Shown: piece after piece, positions 16,260 to 23,885 of the stretch
How positions within the stretch are numbered: position 1 is the stretch's first letter
Layout: the number at the start of each line of letters is the position of its first letter
Origin: Paractinoplanes aksuensis
GTDB lineage: Bacteria > Actinomycetota > Actinomycetes > Mycobacteriales > Micromonosporaceae
Direction of reading: 5' to 3'
Length of the DNA stretch: 44,379 nucleotides
Assembly (NCBI RefSeq): GCF_024137025.1
Contig: NZ_JAMYJR010000065.1
Span: 1-44,379, forward strand
Translations under genes and position numbers: made by a program
Notes under the pieces: generated by a model
Told to the model about the DNA's origin: nothing
What the model saw: the letters and a program-made list of their open reading frames with translations, nothing else
Database searches by the model: none

Positions 16260-17729
16260 TCAGATAGCGGTCAGGGTGAGCGTGCCGGTATAGGTGCCGG
16301 CCGCCGTGTCCGTCGGGACGCTGAGCTTCAGCGCCGCATCGAGCTCAGCCGTGCCCAGACCCTGGCCGTTCGGGGCCGACGCGAGCGCCGCGCTGTCGCC
16401 CAGGCCGGTGCCCGGCTGACCGGCGACGTACGGGGCGGCCACCGGCCCGGCCACCACGCCCTGCTCGTCGCCCTGCTGCGTGATGCTGGGCGTCCATCCC
16501 AGGTAGCCGCCCGCGAAAGACTGGCCGTCCTCGGTGCGGAAGCCGTCGGCGACCTGGCCGGAGGCCGTCCACCCGGGCTTGGCCGCCCGGGTGTCGGTCA
16601 CCGTGACCGGCCGGAGAGCTCCGGAGCTCTCCCACCGGTCGCCGGCGGCCGCGAGCGTGGCGGCGGGCAGAGTCACCGTGCGGTCCTCGGGATCCACGCT
16701 GATCACGAGTGCGCCCTCGGACGCCTGGATGGTGGCCGTCACCGACTTGGCGGCGCTGCTGCCCGACGAGGGCGGAGCGACCCACAGGGTGACCGGATTG
16801 CTCTCGGCCGCAACGGTTTCGCCGTCGTAGAGCCGGACGACGTAGTCGGTGGCGTTCAGTGCACGCGTCGCGGTGAAGCTGTACGACGCGCCGGTCTCCC
16901 CTTGGATCGGGGTGTAGTCGTCCTCGCCTGCCTTTTTGGCGAACCACTGGTACTTCGTCAGAGGGCCCTGCGGGGACTGCACCGCCTGCAGCGTGACGGT
17001 GGTGCCCGGCTGATAGTCGCCTTCGGCCATGCCCGAGACGCTGAGACCGACGTCGCCACCGCCGGACTGACGGTCGCCGACGACGAACCTGTAGTCGATC
17101 GGCCCGGTGCTGACCGTCGTGCCGTTGGTCAGCGCGGCGTCCGCCTGGAACTTCAGTGTGTAGGCACCCTGCGCGGAGAAGACCCAACTGGCGTGGGCGT
17201 GGGTGTGCACCGGCACGTCGAGCCGGTCCGGCAGTCCGTCGCTGCTGCGGAACTTGACGTTCGGTGTGCCGAGCGAGTTGGTGTCGAACAGGGTCACGTC
17301 GCCGGGTCCGTCCACCCCGATCAAGCTGATGACGACCTTGTTCCCGGCGAAGACGCCCGAATCCAGCTGGCCGGTGTTCCATCCCGGCCACAGCAGCGCG
17401 GCGTCCTGCACCTGGGGCAGCATCCAGATCTTGCTGCCCGCCTGTCCCAGGAAGGAGAAGGCGGGCAGGTCCGGAACCGTCGTCTCGGCGGCGGGCAGGA
17501 CCTGGAAGGTCACGTCGGCCGGGTCGCGTTCCACCGCGGGGCTCACGGTGTCGTCCTTGACCTTCAGCTTCAGGGCGCCGCCCTCGTAGTGCACGTCGAT
17601 GGCGTCGGTGTGGCCCTTGGCCAGCACCACCGCCTCGGCGGCCAGGGCGGGGGAGGGGTCGAGCAGGGCGACGGCGGACAGGGTGAGACCGGCGACGACC
17701 GACGCAACGCGTATGTCAGGTCTCGGCAC
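16260..17729 (-). CDS. Choice-of-anchor M surface protein with Ig-like and WxL-like domains
   Basis: 489 residues from GTG 17729, with AAAGGAG eight bases upstream and a signal peptide (VASVVAGLTLSAVALLDPSP, cleavage near ALAAEA). Order: choice-of-anchor M domain (GHTDAIDVHY, FLGQAGSKIWMLPQ, LLWPGWNTGQL, HTHAHASWVFSAQGAY), an Ig-like domain (about 250-345, TTVTLQAV...YQWFAKK), and a C-terminal beta domain (about 355-489, ending TAAGTYTGTLTLTAI) of WxL-like type (GGYLGWTPSI). It is the first gene of the cluster, 30 bases downstream of a Zur-type box, and precedes a DUF916-like partner. The WxL assignment is by pattern and context. Confidence 0.88.
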   Translation of the reverse strand: MPRPDIRVASVVAGLTLSAVALLDPSPALAAEAVVLAKGHTDAIDVHYEGGALKLKVKDDTVSPAVERDPADVTFQVLPAAETTVPDLPAFSFLGQAGSKIWMLPQVQDAALLWPGWNTGQLDSGVFAGNKVVISLIGVDGPGDVTLFDTNSLGTPNVKFRSSDGLPDRLDVPVHTHAHASWVFSAQGAYTLKFQADAALTNGTTVSTGPIDYRFVVGDRQSGGGDVGLSVSGMAEGDYQPGTTVTLQAVQSPQGPLTKYQWFAKKAGEDDYTPIQGETGASYSFTATRALNATDYVVRLYDGETVAAESNPVTLWVAPPSSGSSAAKSVTATIQASEGALVISVDPEDRTVTLPAATLAAAGDRWESSGALRPVTVTDTRAAKPGWTASGQVADGFRTEDGQSFAGGYLGWTPSITQQGDEQGVVAGPVAAPYVAGQPGTGLGDSAALASAPNGQGLGTAELDAALKLSVPTDTAAGTYTGTLTLTAI

Positions 17730-17759
17730 GCGTTGTCTCCTTTCTGGATGGCGACTAGA

Positions 17760-17774
17760 TGAAAACGACTTCCA
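17760..17774. promoter_or_regulatory. Zur-type box upstream of the choice-of-anchor M cluster
   Basis: TGAAAACGACTTCCA is a near-perfect 15-base palindrome (5 of 6 outer pairs), of the same design as the boxes at 19630 and 22593. It lies 30 bases before the GTG at 17729, in promoter position for the whole minus-strand cluster. Confidence 0.7.
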
Positions 17775-17980
17775 TTTGCAGGTCGGGACGTTAGCACGAG
17801 ATCCCGAGGGAAAGCGATGGCCGTCGGTACCGTCTTTCGCGAACGCGGACAGCACGACGGCTTCGGGCTCGATGGCGGGGCAGTGCCAGGATCAGGTCGC
17901 TGCCCGGGTGCCGCCGGCTCATCCGGACGAAGGTGGGGGGCGGGCATCCGCAAGGCTTCGTGGTGACGCAACGCATTGCT

Positions 17981-18013
17981 GCACTGAAGTGCGCATGAAA
18001 GCATGTGAGCATG
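17981..18013. promoter_or_regulatory. Candidate ArsR operator/autoregulatory region
   Basis: GCACTGAAGTGC (17981-17992) is a perfect 12-base palindrome, followed by three CATG tetramers spaced eight bases apart (17994, 18002, 18010), the last overlapping the start codon. ArsR repressors usually bind imperfect palindromes over their own promoter; this is the only such structure in the 230-base gap. Confidence 0.35.
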
Positions 18014-18343
18014 CAAGACGGCGCGATCGGGCAGTACGAGGCGGCCGGTGAGCTGTTCAAAGCGCTGTCCTCGCCGATTCGGCTGGCGATCGTCGACCTG
18101 CTCGCGACGGAGCCGCGTTACGTTCATCAGCTGGTCGAGCTGACCGGCTTGACCCAGCCGCTCGTATCGCAGCATCTGCGGGTGTTGCGCATGGCCGGGC
18201 TGGTGCGCGGGGTGCGGCAGCGCCGCGAGATCGCGTACGGCCTGGTCGATGACCATGTGGCCCATATCGTGCGGGACGCTTTGACTCACAGCCGTGAGGA
18301 TTGGCACCACACTGCGGATCGCGGCTCGGGCTCTGCCGCTTGA
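18011..18343 (+). CDS. ArsR-family metal-sensing repressor (SmtB/CzrA zinc-site type)
   Basis: 110 residues from ATG 18011 (GTG 18005 is an alternative). Winged-helix motif: VHQLVELTGLTQPLVSQHLR (38-57). The C-terminal alpha-5 helix carries D80, H82, H93 and E96, exactly the D-x-H-x10-H-x2-E spacing of the zinc site of SmtB, CzrA and related sensors. Zn2+ binding should release DNA. The N-terminal region lacks the alpha-3 CxC arsenic/cadmium site. It is convergent with the MFS gene. Likely targets are itself and zinc efflux genes such as the CDF exporter; that is inference. Confidence 0.92.
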   Translation: MQDGAIGQYEAAGELFKALSSPIRLAIVDLLATEPRYVHQLVELTGLTQPLVSQHLRVLRMAGLVRGVRQRREIAYGLVDDHVAHIVRDALTHSREDWHHTADRGSGSAA

Positions 18344-18362
18344 GTCGCGGTCCCGCGTGGGG

Positions 18363-19616
18363 TTACAAGTCGATGTGGCCTAGCCGCCGTACCGGAGAGA
18401 AGAGAAGGATGCCCAGGCCCAGGGCCACGGGGGCAGCAAGCAGCGCGTAGGCGGTGGCAACGCCGTGCGTGTCGGCGATGAGGCCGCCGAGAGCGGCTCC
18501 GACCGGTGTCCCGCCCCAGGCGATCATCCGCCCGGTGGTGTTGACGCGCCCCTGCAGATGGTCGGGGGTGAGCTGCTGGCGGACGGTGATGCCGTTGGTG
18601 ATGGCGGTCGCACTGGCGAAGTCGCACGCCGCCCAGAGAAGCAGGGCTGCCCATACCTGTTCGGTTCCGGCCAGCGCGAGAACAGCGAGCAGGAACATCA
18701 GGTAGCCGGCGATCGACAGGCGTCCCACGCCCACGGCGCGACTCAGCCGTGGCAACGCCAGTGCGGACAGGAGGGCACCGACGGCGGCAGCGGTGTAGAG
18801 CAGACCGACACGACGGTCGCCGGTATCCAGTCCGAGTTGCTCGCGGGCGTGGACGACCAGCAACGCCAGAGTGCCCCCGGCGGTGGTCGACAGGCAGAAG
18901 CCGGTGAGGCTGAGGGTGCGGATGACCGGTTGGCGCCACAGGTACGACAGCCCCGCGACGATGTCCGATCGCAGGGAGTGGCCGTCGCGGCGAGGTTCGT
19001 CCGGTTCGAGGCCGCCGCCGATGCGCCGGAGCAACACGATCGAGGCCAGATAGCTCAGCGCGTCCACGATGAGCACCTGGGCGGGACTCCAAACCGTCGC
19101 CGCGACACCGGCGACGGCGGGTACAGCGATCCCGGTGACGGTGGCGGTGGCCCAGATGAGGCTGTTCGCCTCGACGAGGCGGTCGCGACCGGCCACCCGG
19201 GTCAGGGCGCCCCAGGCGGCGGCGTCGAACCAGCAGAAGGCGGTGCCGATCGCGGCGGCCACGCCGACGATGTGCAGGTCGTTCAGGTGCCCGAACGCGT
19301 GGGCGACCGGTGCTGAGAGCACCAGGGTCGCGGCCAGCAGCTCAGCGATGATCATGAGTCGCAGCCGGGAGCTGCGGTCGGCGACCGCGCCGGCGGGCAG
19401 GCCGAACAAGAGGTACGGAAGTGCTTCGGCGGCGGCGACGGCCCCGGTCAGCGCAGCCGACCCGGACTGCTGGTAGGCGAGCATGGGCAGGGCGACCGCA
19501 GTGGCTGCGGTGCCGGCGTAGCTGATCGACCGGGCCAGGTACCACCGTCTGAAGTTGGTGTCCCGCAGCAGGCCCCGAGCGGGACGGTCGCTGGTCGCGG
19601 TCGAGGATTCGGCCAT
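18363..19616 (-). CDS. MFS transporter (EntS-like metallophore/drug exporter type)
   Basis: 417 residues with 12 predicted membrane segments and the MFS loop motif GLPAGAVADRSSRLRLM between TM2 and TM3. This subgroup includes exporters of enterobactin-like siderophores as well as drugs. The ATG at 19616 lies 14 bases from a perfect Zur-type palindrome (19630-19644) with a possible -10 (CAAGAT) placed so that transcription would begin at the start codon. It is divergent from a FecCD importer, which suggests export and reuptake of the same metallophore, although no biosynthesis genes are seen. Confidence 0.85.
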   Translation of the reverse strand: MAESSTATSDRPARGLLRDTNFRRWYLARSISYAGTAATAVALPMLAYQQSGSAALTGAVAAAEALPYLLFGLPAGAVADRSSRLRLMIIAELLAATLVLSAPVAHAFGHLNDLHIVGVAAAIGTAFCWFDAAAWGALTRVAGRDRLVEANSLIWATATVTGIAVPAVAGVAATVWSPAQVLIVDALSYLASIVLLRRIGGGLEPDEPRRDGHSLRSDIVAGLSYLWRQPVIRTLSLTGFCLSTTAGGTLALLVVHAREQLGLDTGDRRVGLLYTAAAVGALLSALALPRLSRAVGVGRLSIAGYLMFLLAVLALAGTEQVWAALLLWAACDFASATAITNGITVRQQLTPDHLQGRVNTTGRMIAWGGTPVGAALGGLIADTHGVATAYALLAAPVALGLGILLFSPVRRLGHIDL

Positions 19617-19629
19617 GCGGCCATCTTGT

Positions 19630-19644
19630 TGGAAACGATTTCCA
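19630..19644. promoter_or_regulatory. Zur-type box shared by the divergent MFS and FecCD promoters
   Basis: TGGAAACGATTTCCA is a perfect palindrome around the central CGA. On the plus strand it is followed by CATTG then TAAAGT (19648-19653), a -10 that would start transcription at about the GTG (19660). It differs from the actinobacterial iron box (TTAGGTTAGGCTAACCTAA) and fits the Zur consensus TGAAAATGATTTTCA. Confidence 0.75.
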
Positions 19645-19659
19645 TTGTAAAGTGCTCCC

Positions 19660-20769
19660 GTGTCGTCTCCTCCTGTCCGCGGGCTGTCCCCGGTGCGCTC
19701 AACGACGGTCGCCCCGGCCGGGCCCGAAGCGGTCCGGCGCCGTCCAGCCGTCCGGTACGCCGGTGTGCTCGGCGTGCTGGTCGCGCTGATCCCGATCGTG
19801 CTGGTGGTGGCGGCCGGTACCGGCGCTGTGTGGATCCCGCCCGACCAGATCTGGTCAGTCGTGTCCGCGCGGCTGAGCGCAGCGCCGGTCGGCGACGCAC
19901 TGACCGACCAGATCGTGTGGCAGGTCCGCATCCCCCGGGTCCTTCTGGCTTTTCTGGTCGGCGCCGGTCTCGCGGTGGCCGGCACGGTGCTGCAGGCCGT
20001 CGTCCGCAACCCTCTGGCCGACCCCTATGTTCTCGGCGTCTCCTCCGGCGCCTCCCTGGCCGCGGTGGGCCTGCTGACGCTCGGCACGGCCGCCGGCGCC
20101 GGACTCGGTGCAACGATCGGCGTGTCCGGCGCGGCCTTCGGCGGTGCCGTCCTGACTCTCGCGCTCGTGCTGCTGCTCGGCCGCCGACGCGGCGTGCTCG
20201 ACCCGTCGCGGCTGCTGCTGGCCGGAGTGGCGCTGTCGTATCTGTTCCAGGCCGCGACCACGTTCCTGCAACTTCGCGTGAGCAGCAACCAGCTGGCGGC
20301 CGTCCTGTTCTGGCTGCTCGGCACCGTGGCCGGGGCGGAATGGGGCAAACTTCTGTTGCCGCTGGTGCTGGTCAGCGCCTCGTTCGCGTGGCTGCTCGGG
20401 CAAGCCCGCCGGCTCAACGCGCTGCACCTCGGCGACGATGCCGCCGCCTCCCTCGGCATCGACGTGCACCGCCTGCGGCTGTGGCTGCTCGTCGTGGCCG
20501 CTGCCCTGACCGCGGCGGTGATCGCGGTCGCCGGCGGAGTCGGTTTCGTCGGCCTGGTCGCGCCCCACGCGATACGGCTGTTGATCGGCGCCGACCATCG
20601 CAAGCTGCTGCCCGCGGCGGCGCTGGCCGGCGGCCTTTTCCTGGTGCTCGCCGACCTGGTCGGCCGCGTTGTGGTGCAACCGCTCGAACTGCCCCTCGGC
20701 GTGGTGACCGCGGTGGCCGGCGTGCCGTTCTTCCTGATCCTGCTGCGCCGGGCCGGGGGATCGGCATGA
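19660..20769 (+). CDS. FecCD-family ABC transporter permease
   Basis: 369 residues with about ten membrane segments. Family motifs are clear: RIPRVLLAFLVGAGLAVAGT, LADPYVLGVSSGASLAAVG, GGVGFVGLVAPHAIRLLIG. This family carries iron-siderophore, haem or cobalamin complexes, and in some actinomycetes zinc metallophores. GTG 19660 has no ribosome site and sits at the predicted transcription start, so translation may be leaderless. The stop overlaps the ATPase start (ATGA). Confidence 0.93.
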   Translation: MSSPPVRGLSPVRSTTVAPAGPEAVRRRPAVRYAGVLGVLVALIPIVLVVAAGTGAVWIPPDQIWSVVSARLSAAPVGDALTDQIVWQVRIPRVLLAFLVGAGLAVAGTVLQAVVRNPLADPYVLGVSSGASLAAVGLLTLGTAAGAGLGATIGVSGAAFGGAVLTLALVLLLGRRRGVLDPSRLLLAGVALSYLFQAATTFLQLRVSSNQLAAVLFWLLGTVAGAEWGKLLLPLVLVSASFAWLLGQARRLNALHLGDDAAASLGIDVHRLRLWLLVVAAALTAAVIAVAGGVGFVGLVAPHAIRLLIGADHRKLLPAAALAGGLFLVLADLVGRVVVQPLELPLGVVTAVAGVPFFLILLRRAGGSA

Positions 20770-21569
20770 CCGGGGCGGTACTACGCCTCGACAACGTCGG
20801 CGTGCGTATCGGCTCGGCGCAGCTCGTCCGCGACGTCACCATCGATTGCCCAGCCGGCACCTTCGTCGGCCTGCTCGGGCCGAACGGCAGTGGCAAGTCT
20901 TCGCTGCTGCGCACCGTCTACCGGGCGCTACCCCCCGATTCCGGTGCGGTGTTGCTCGACGGGCAGGACCTGCTGCGCGAGCTGTCCGCCCGGCAGGCCG
21001 CCCGCCGGGTCGCCGTGCTGGCCCAGGAGCCGGCGCACGAAATCGGCTTCACCGTCGAAGAAGTCATCGCCGCCGGCCGCACGCCGCATCACGGCGCCTG
21101 GGCCCGATGGGCGAGTGCGGACCGTGCGATCGTCACGCAGGCCGTCGCCACCGTGGGTCTGACCGGCCACGAACACCGGCCGTTCAGCGCGCTCTCCGGA
21201 GGGGAGAAGCAGCGCGTTCTGCTCGCCCGCGCCCTCGCCCAGCAGCCTTCGGTGCTCATCCTCGACGAGCCGACCAACCACCTCGACATCGGCACCCAGC
21301 TGGGCCTGCTCGCCCTGGTCCGCGGTCTCGGCATCACCGTCCTCGCCGCACTGCACGACCTCAACCTCGCTGCCGCGTACTGCGACCGGGTGCACCTGTT
21401 GCAAGACGGTGCCCTGGTCGCCCACGGCACTCCCGGCGAGGTGCTCACGCCCGCGCTGATCGCAGACGTCTTCGGCGTCACCGCGCACCGCGTCGCCCAC
21501 CCCGACACCGGACGCCCGCACCTCATCTTCGCCGACCCTGTTTCACCCTCCCGAGAGGACAACTCATGA
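20766..21569 (+). CDS. FecE/BtuD-type ABC transporter ATP-binding protein
   Basis: 267 residues. Walker A GPNGSGKSS, signature LSGGEKQR, Walker B LILDEPTNHLD and the H switch AALHDLN are intact. ATG 20766 overlaps the permease stop by ATGA; its own stop overlaps the start of the binding-protein gene in the same way, so the three genes are translationally coupled. Confidence 0.95.
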   Translation: MTGAVLRLDNVGVRIGSAQLVRDVTIDCPAGTFVGLLGPNGSGKSSLLRTVYRALPPDSGAVLLDGQDLLRELSARQAARRVAVLAQEPAHEIGFTVEEVIAAGRTPHHGAWARWASADRAIVTQAVATVGLTGHEHRPFSALSGGEKQRVLLARALAQQPSVLILDEPTNHLDIGTQLGLLALVRGLGITVLAALHDLNLAAAYCDRVHLLQDGALVAHGTPGEVLTPALIADVFGVTAHRVAHPDTGRPHLIFADPVSPSREDNS

Positions 21570-22564
21570 AAAGGTTCCGGCCTGTCGCGATGGCGGTGGC
21601 CATTCTGAGCGTAGTTGCGGCCTGCGGATCGGGCTCTGCGACCGCCGACCCGGCGCCTGCCTCGTCGGCCGCCGACCCGGCGCCTGCCTCGTCGGCCGCC
21701 GGATTTCCGGTCGATGTGACGAACTGCGGCCGCACCCTGCACTTCGACGGCCCGCCGACCCGTGTCGTCTCGGGCTGGTCGTCCAGCACCGAACTCCTGC
21801 TCGCACTGGGCGCGGGCGACACTCTCGTGGGGCAGTACAACACCAGCACCGGTACGGTCACCGGCCAGTACGCCGATGCTGCGGCCCGGATCCCGGTGCT
21901 GGGCGAGAACGCCCCCGGCCGGGAACAGTTGCTGGCCGCCCGCCCGCAACTCGTCTGGGCCGACGGCGAGTACCTGTTCGACGGCAAGCAGCTGCCCACC
22001 ATCGCCGACCTGGCCGAACAGGGAGTGCAGGTCATGGTGCTGAGCGGGTTCTGCGGCGACGATGCCACCAGGGCCAAGGTGCTTGACGTCGACACCGATC
22101 TCGACGCGCTGGGCCGCATCCTCGGCCGTCCGGCCGACGCCCAGCGGCTGCGCGCCGACCTCGACCGGCGCCTGGACGCCGTGGCCGAGCGCGTCGGTGA
22201 TCAGCCGGCCACTCCGGTCGCGTTCCTCAGCACCTTCGACCGTCAGCTCTACACCTACGAAGGCGTCTACAGCGACATGGCCCGACTGGCCGGCGCCACG
22301 AACGTCTACGCAGGTGTTCTGCCCGAGAAGTCGTACTACGGGCAAGTGTCGGTGGAGGATGTGACCAGACGGAATCCCGGCACGTTGGTCTATCTGCTCC
22401 GTGCGGGCGAGAGCGAAGCCACCGCCCGGACTCAGCTCACGAAGACCCTGCCGACTGTGGCCGCGATCCGTGACAACCGCATCGTCTACCTCCCGCAGAA
22501 CGACTCGACCAACCTGGCCGGAGTCGCGGGTGTCGAGAAGCTGGTGGCTGGGCTCCATTCGTGA
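21566..22564 (+). CDS. Metallophore/cobalamin-type substrate-binding lipoprotein
   Basis: 332 residues. Signal peptide with lipobox VAAC (C20), a flexible ADPAPASSA linker repeated twice, then a class III (FepB/BtuF-like) fold: PTRVVSGWSSSTELLLALG, ENAPGREQLLAARPQLVWAD, TFDRQLYTYEGVYSDMARLA, IRDNRIVYLPQNDSTNLAGV. It captures the chelated substrate and hands it to the FecCD permease. The substrate cannot be read from sequence; the Zur-type promoter favours a zinc-related chelate over iron or B12. Confidence 0.92.
   Translation: MKRFRPVAMAVAILSVVAACGSGSATADPAPASSAADPAPASSAAGFPVDVTNCGRTLHFDGPPTRVVSGWSSSTELLLALGAGDTLVGQYNTSTGTVTGQYADAAARIPVLGENAPGREQLLAARPQLVWADGEYLFDGKQLPTIADLAEQGVQVMVLSGFCGDDATRAKVLDVDTDLDALGRILGRPADAQRLRADLDRRLDAVAERVGDQPATPVAFLSTFDRQLYTYEGVYSDMARLAGATNVYAGVLPEKSYYGQVSVEDVTRRNPGTLVYLLRAGESEATARTQLTKTLPTVAAIRDNRIVYLPQNDSTNLAGVAGVEKLVAGLHS
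21644..21697 (+). repeat. 27-bp tandem duplication in the lipoprotein linker
   Basis: Two exact 27-base copies (21644-21670 and 21671-21697), each encoding ADPAPASSA, lengthen the linker between the lipidated Cys and the folded domain. An exact repeat of this kind is prone to gain or loss by slippage. Confidence 0.85.
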
Positions 22565-22592
22565 GCGAAGTACGCCCGCCAGTCCACTTCAT

Positions 22593-22607
22593 CGAAAACG
22601 ATTTTCA
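22593..22607. promoter_or_regulatory. Zur-type box upstream of the [2Fe-2S] protein
   Basis: CGAAAACGATTTTCA is a palindrome with the same core and the same downstream spacing as the box at 19630: CATTG then TACGGT (22611-22616) as a possible -10. It lies 29 bases after the binding-protein stop and 140 bases before the next start. Confidence 0.7.
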
Positions 22608-22666
22608 TTGTACGGTGATGTGCGCGCCCGATGTCCACGACTGACAGCGGGAAGCGGGCGCCGATG

Positions 22667-22713
22667 CGGACCCGGCCGGGAAGCGACGAGGCCCCCGGCC
22701 GGGCTTGCGTCCG
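22667..22713 (+). promoter_or_regulatory. Stable hairpin in the leader of the [2Fe-2S] protein gene
   Basis: An outer stem CGGAC/GTCCG and an inner stem CCGGCCGGG/CCCGGCCGG enclose a loop containing AAGCGACGAGGCC, with a GCTTGC bulge. It lies between the putative promoter at 22611 and the start at 22748. It could be an RNA switch or only GC-rich structure. Confidence 0.35.
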
Positions 22714-22747
22714 AGGGACGAGCCCGACGCGCCGGAAGGGGAGCGTC

Positions 22748-23053
22748 ATGAGTCCCGTGCCCACTGCTCCGGCCGGGGTCACGGTCGTAGTGTGCGACGG
22801 TCAACGCTGTCATGCCTTGCGAGACCGTACCGACACCGGTGTCGCTGACAGTGAGTCAGCCAGTCTGCTGGGTGCTCTGCGGGAGCGGGTCTGCGGCAGC
22901 CAGTACGGTGTCTTGACTCGCAGTGGCTGCTTGGGTGTCTGCGCGCAAGCTCCGGCAGTGCTACTGGTTCATCGGACTCACTTCGGTGCCGTAGGCACAC
23001 TTTCGATCGCGTGGATCCACATTGACGCCTGTCTAAAAGCCCACGTAATCTGA
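22748..23053 (+). CDS. Thioredoxin-like (2Fe-2S) ferredoxin-domain protein
   Basis: 101 residues from ATG 22748 with AAGGGGAG directly upstream. Cysteines at 16, 21, 49, 61 and 65: the C-x3-C pair in SGCLGVCAQAP is typical of thioredoxin-like [2Fe-2S] ferredoxins (as in NuoE-like and cobalamin-associated small ferredoxins), with C16 or C21 as a first ligand. The small protein probably transfers electrons or is regulatory; its partner is unknown. Position behind a Zur-type box after the importer operon suggests a function under metal limitation. Confidence 0.8.
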   Translation: MSPVPTAPAGVTVVVCDGQRCHALRDRTDTGVADSESASLLGALRERVCGSQYGVLTRSGCLGVCAQAPAVLLVHRTHFGAVGTLSIAWIHIDACLKAHVI

Positions 23054-23086
23054 CGTTCGTTCCGAACCCGGTGGGCAGGGGTGTGC

Positions 23087-23785
23087 ATGGCGCGAAAGAT
23101 CAGCAGGCCGCAGTCAAACAGGGCGACGCCCCGGAACTCCGCAACCGGTCAGCCTTCCGCCGGGCCGCTTCGCGCTGTGATCGCACTGATGGTGGCGGCG
23201 GCAGTGGGTCTGTTCATCGGAGTACTCATAGCCAGCCCCACCGATACCGATACCGACACGGCAGTCGCGTCGCTGCAAGAGGCTGAGGCCAAGCGGGACG
23301 CCGCTCAAGTCGTCGAGCTGACCGCGCTGGCACGTAGCACCGCACAGCAGGTCAAGCCGGTGGTGGCCGGCTTGAAGGCCGGGCTCCCGAACACGGATGG
23401 CGGCAGTGCGAGCACCGCGGTTACGGACAAGCAACTGGCCGTCTGGAAACAGATCATGGTGCAGCAGGTGGAGCGGCACAAAGACACACCGTCGGGCAGC
23501 ACCGCCACTAACGTCGCGCGCAACGGTCTGCGCAACGCGGTCAGCCAGCTGTCAATCGCCCTCGACACGTTCGCCGCTGCCCGTGCCCTGCCGTCCGGCC
23601 ATCAACCGCCACTCTTCGCTGTGGCATCGCGCCAGCGACTACTCGCGGTCAACGACTGGTCGGTGGCGGCCACGCAGCTCGACCAGATCAACATCGACGC
23701 CGGTCATGGACACCAACACGTCTACCTCACGGACGCACCCGAAGGCGGCGCAAGCGTCGGCGACGGCGCACCCGAGGGCAGCTGA
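23087..23785 (+). CDS. Hypothetical membrane-anchored protein
   Basis: 232 residues from ATG 23087 (AGGGG five bases upstream; GTG 23081 possible). One membrane helix (AVIALMVAAAVGLFIGVLIA, about 30-49), then a Thr/Asp stretch (TDTDTDTA) and an extracytoplasmic helical region with heptad-like spacing. A small His cluster (AGHGHQHVYL) lies near the C-terminus. I do not recognise the family. It ends 100 bases before the IS701 element. Confidence 0.65.
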   Translation: MARKISRPQSNRATPRNSATGQPSAGPLRAVIALMVAAAVGLFIGVLIASPTDTDTDTAVASLQEAEAKRDAAQVVELTALARSTAQQVKPVVAGLKAGLPNTDGGSASTAVTDKQLAVWKQIMVQQVERHKDTPSGSTATNVARNGLRNAVSQLSIALDTFAAARALPSGHQPPLFAVASRQRLLAVNDWSVAATQLDQINIDAGHGHQHVYLTDAPEGGASVGDGAPEGS

Positions 23786-23885
23786 CTCCGGGTTGTCTCG
23801 AGCGTGCCGATGACCACGCCCGACTAACGCCCCAGAGCATCACCCGGGCACGCACCACCAACTACAAGTGCCGTTGCAGTACTAG

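Noticed and set aside
13657..17729. A sortase gene to match LAKTG and LPVTG proteins
   Set aside because: No TLxTC-type sequence was found in any likely frame; the sortases must be elsewhere.
22608..22747. Cobalamin riboswitch before the ferredoxin gene
   Set aside because: Only loose resemblance in the GGGAAGCGACGAGG segment; the conserved B12 box and upstream core could not be placed. Kept only as an unnamed structured leader.
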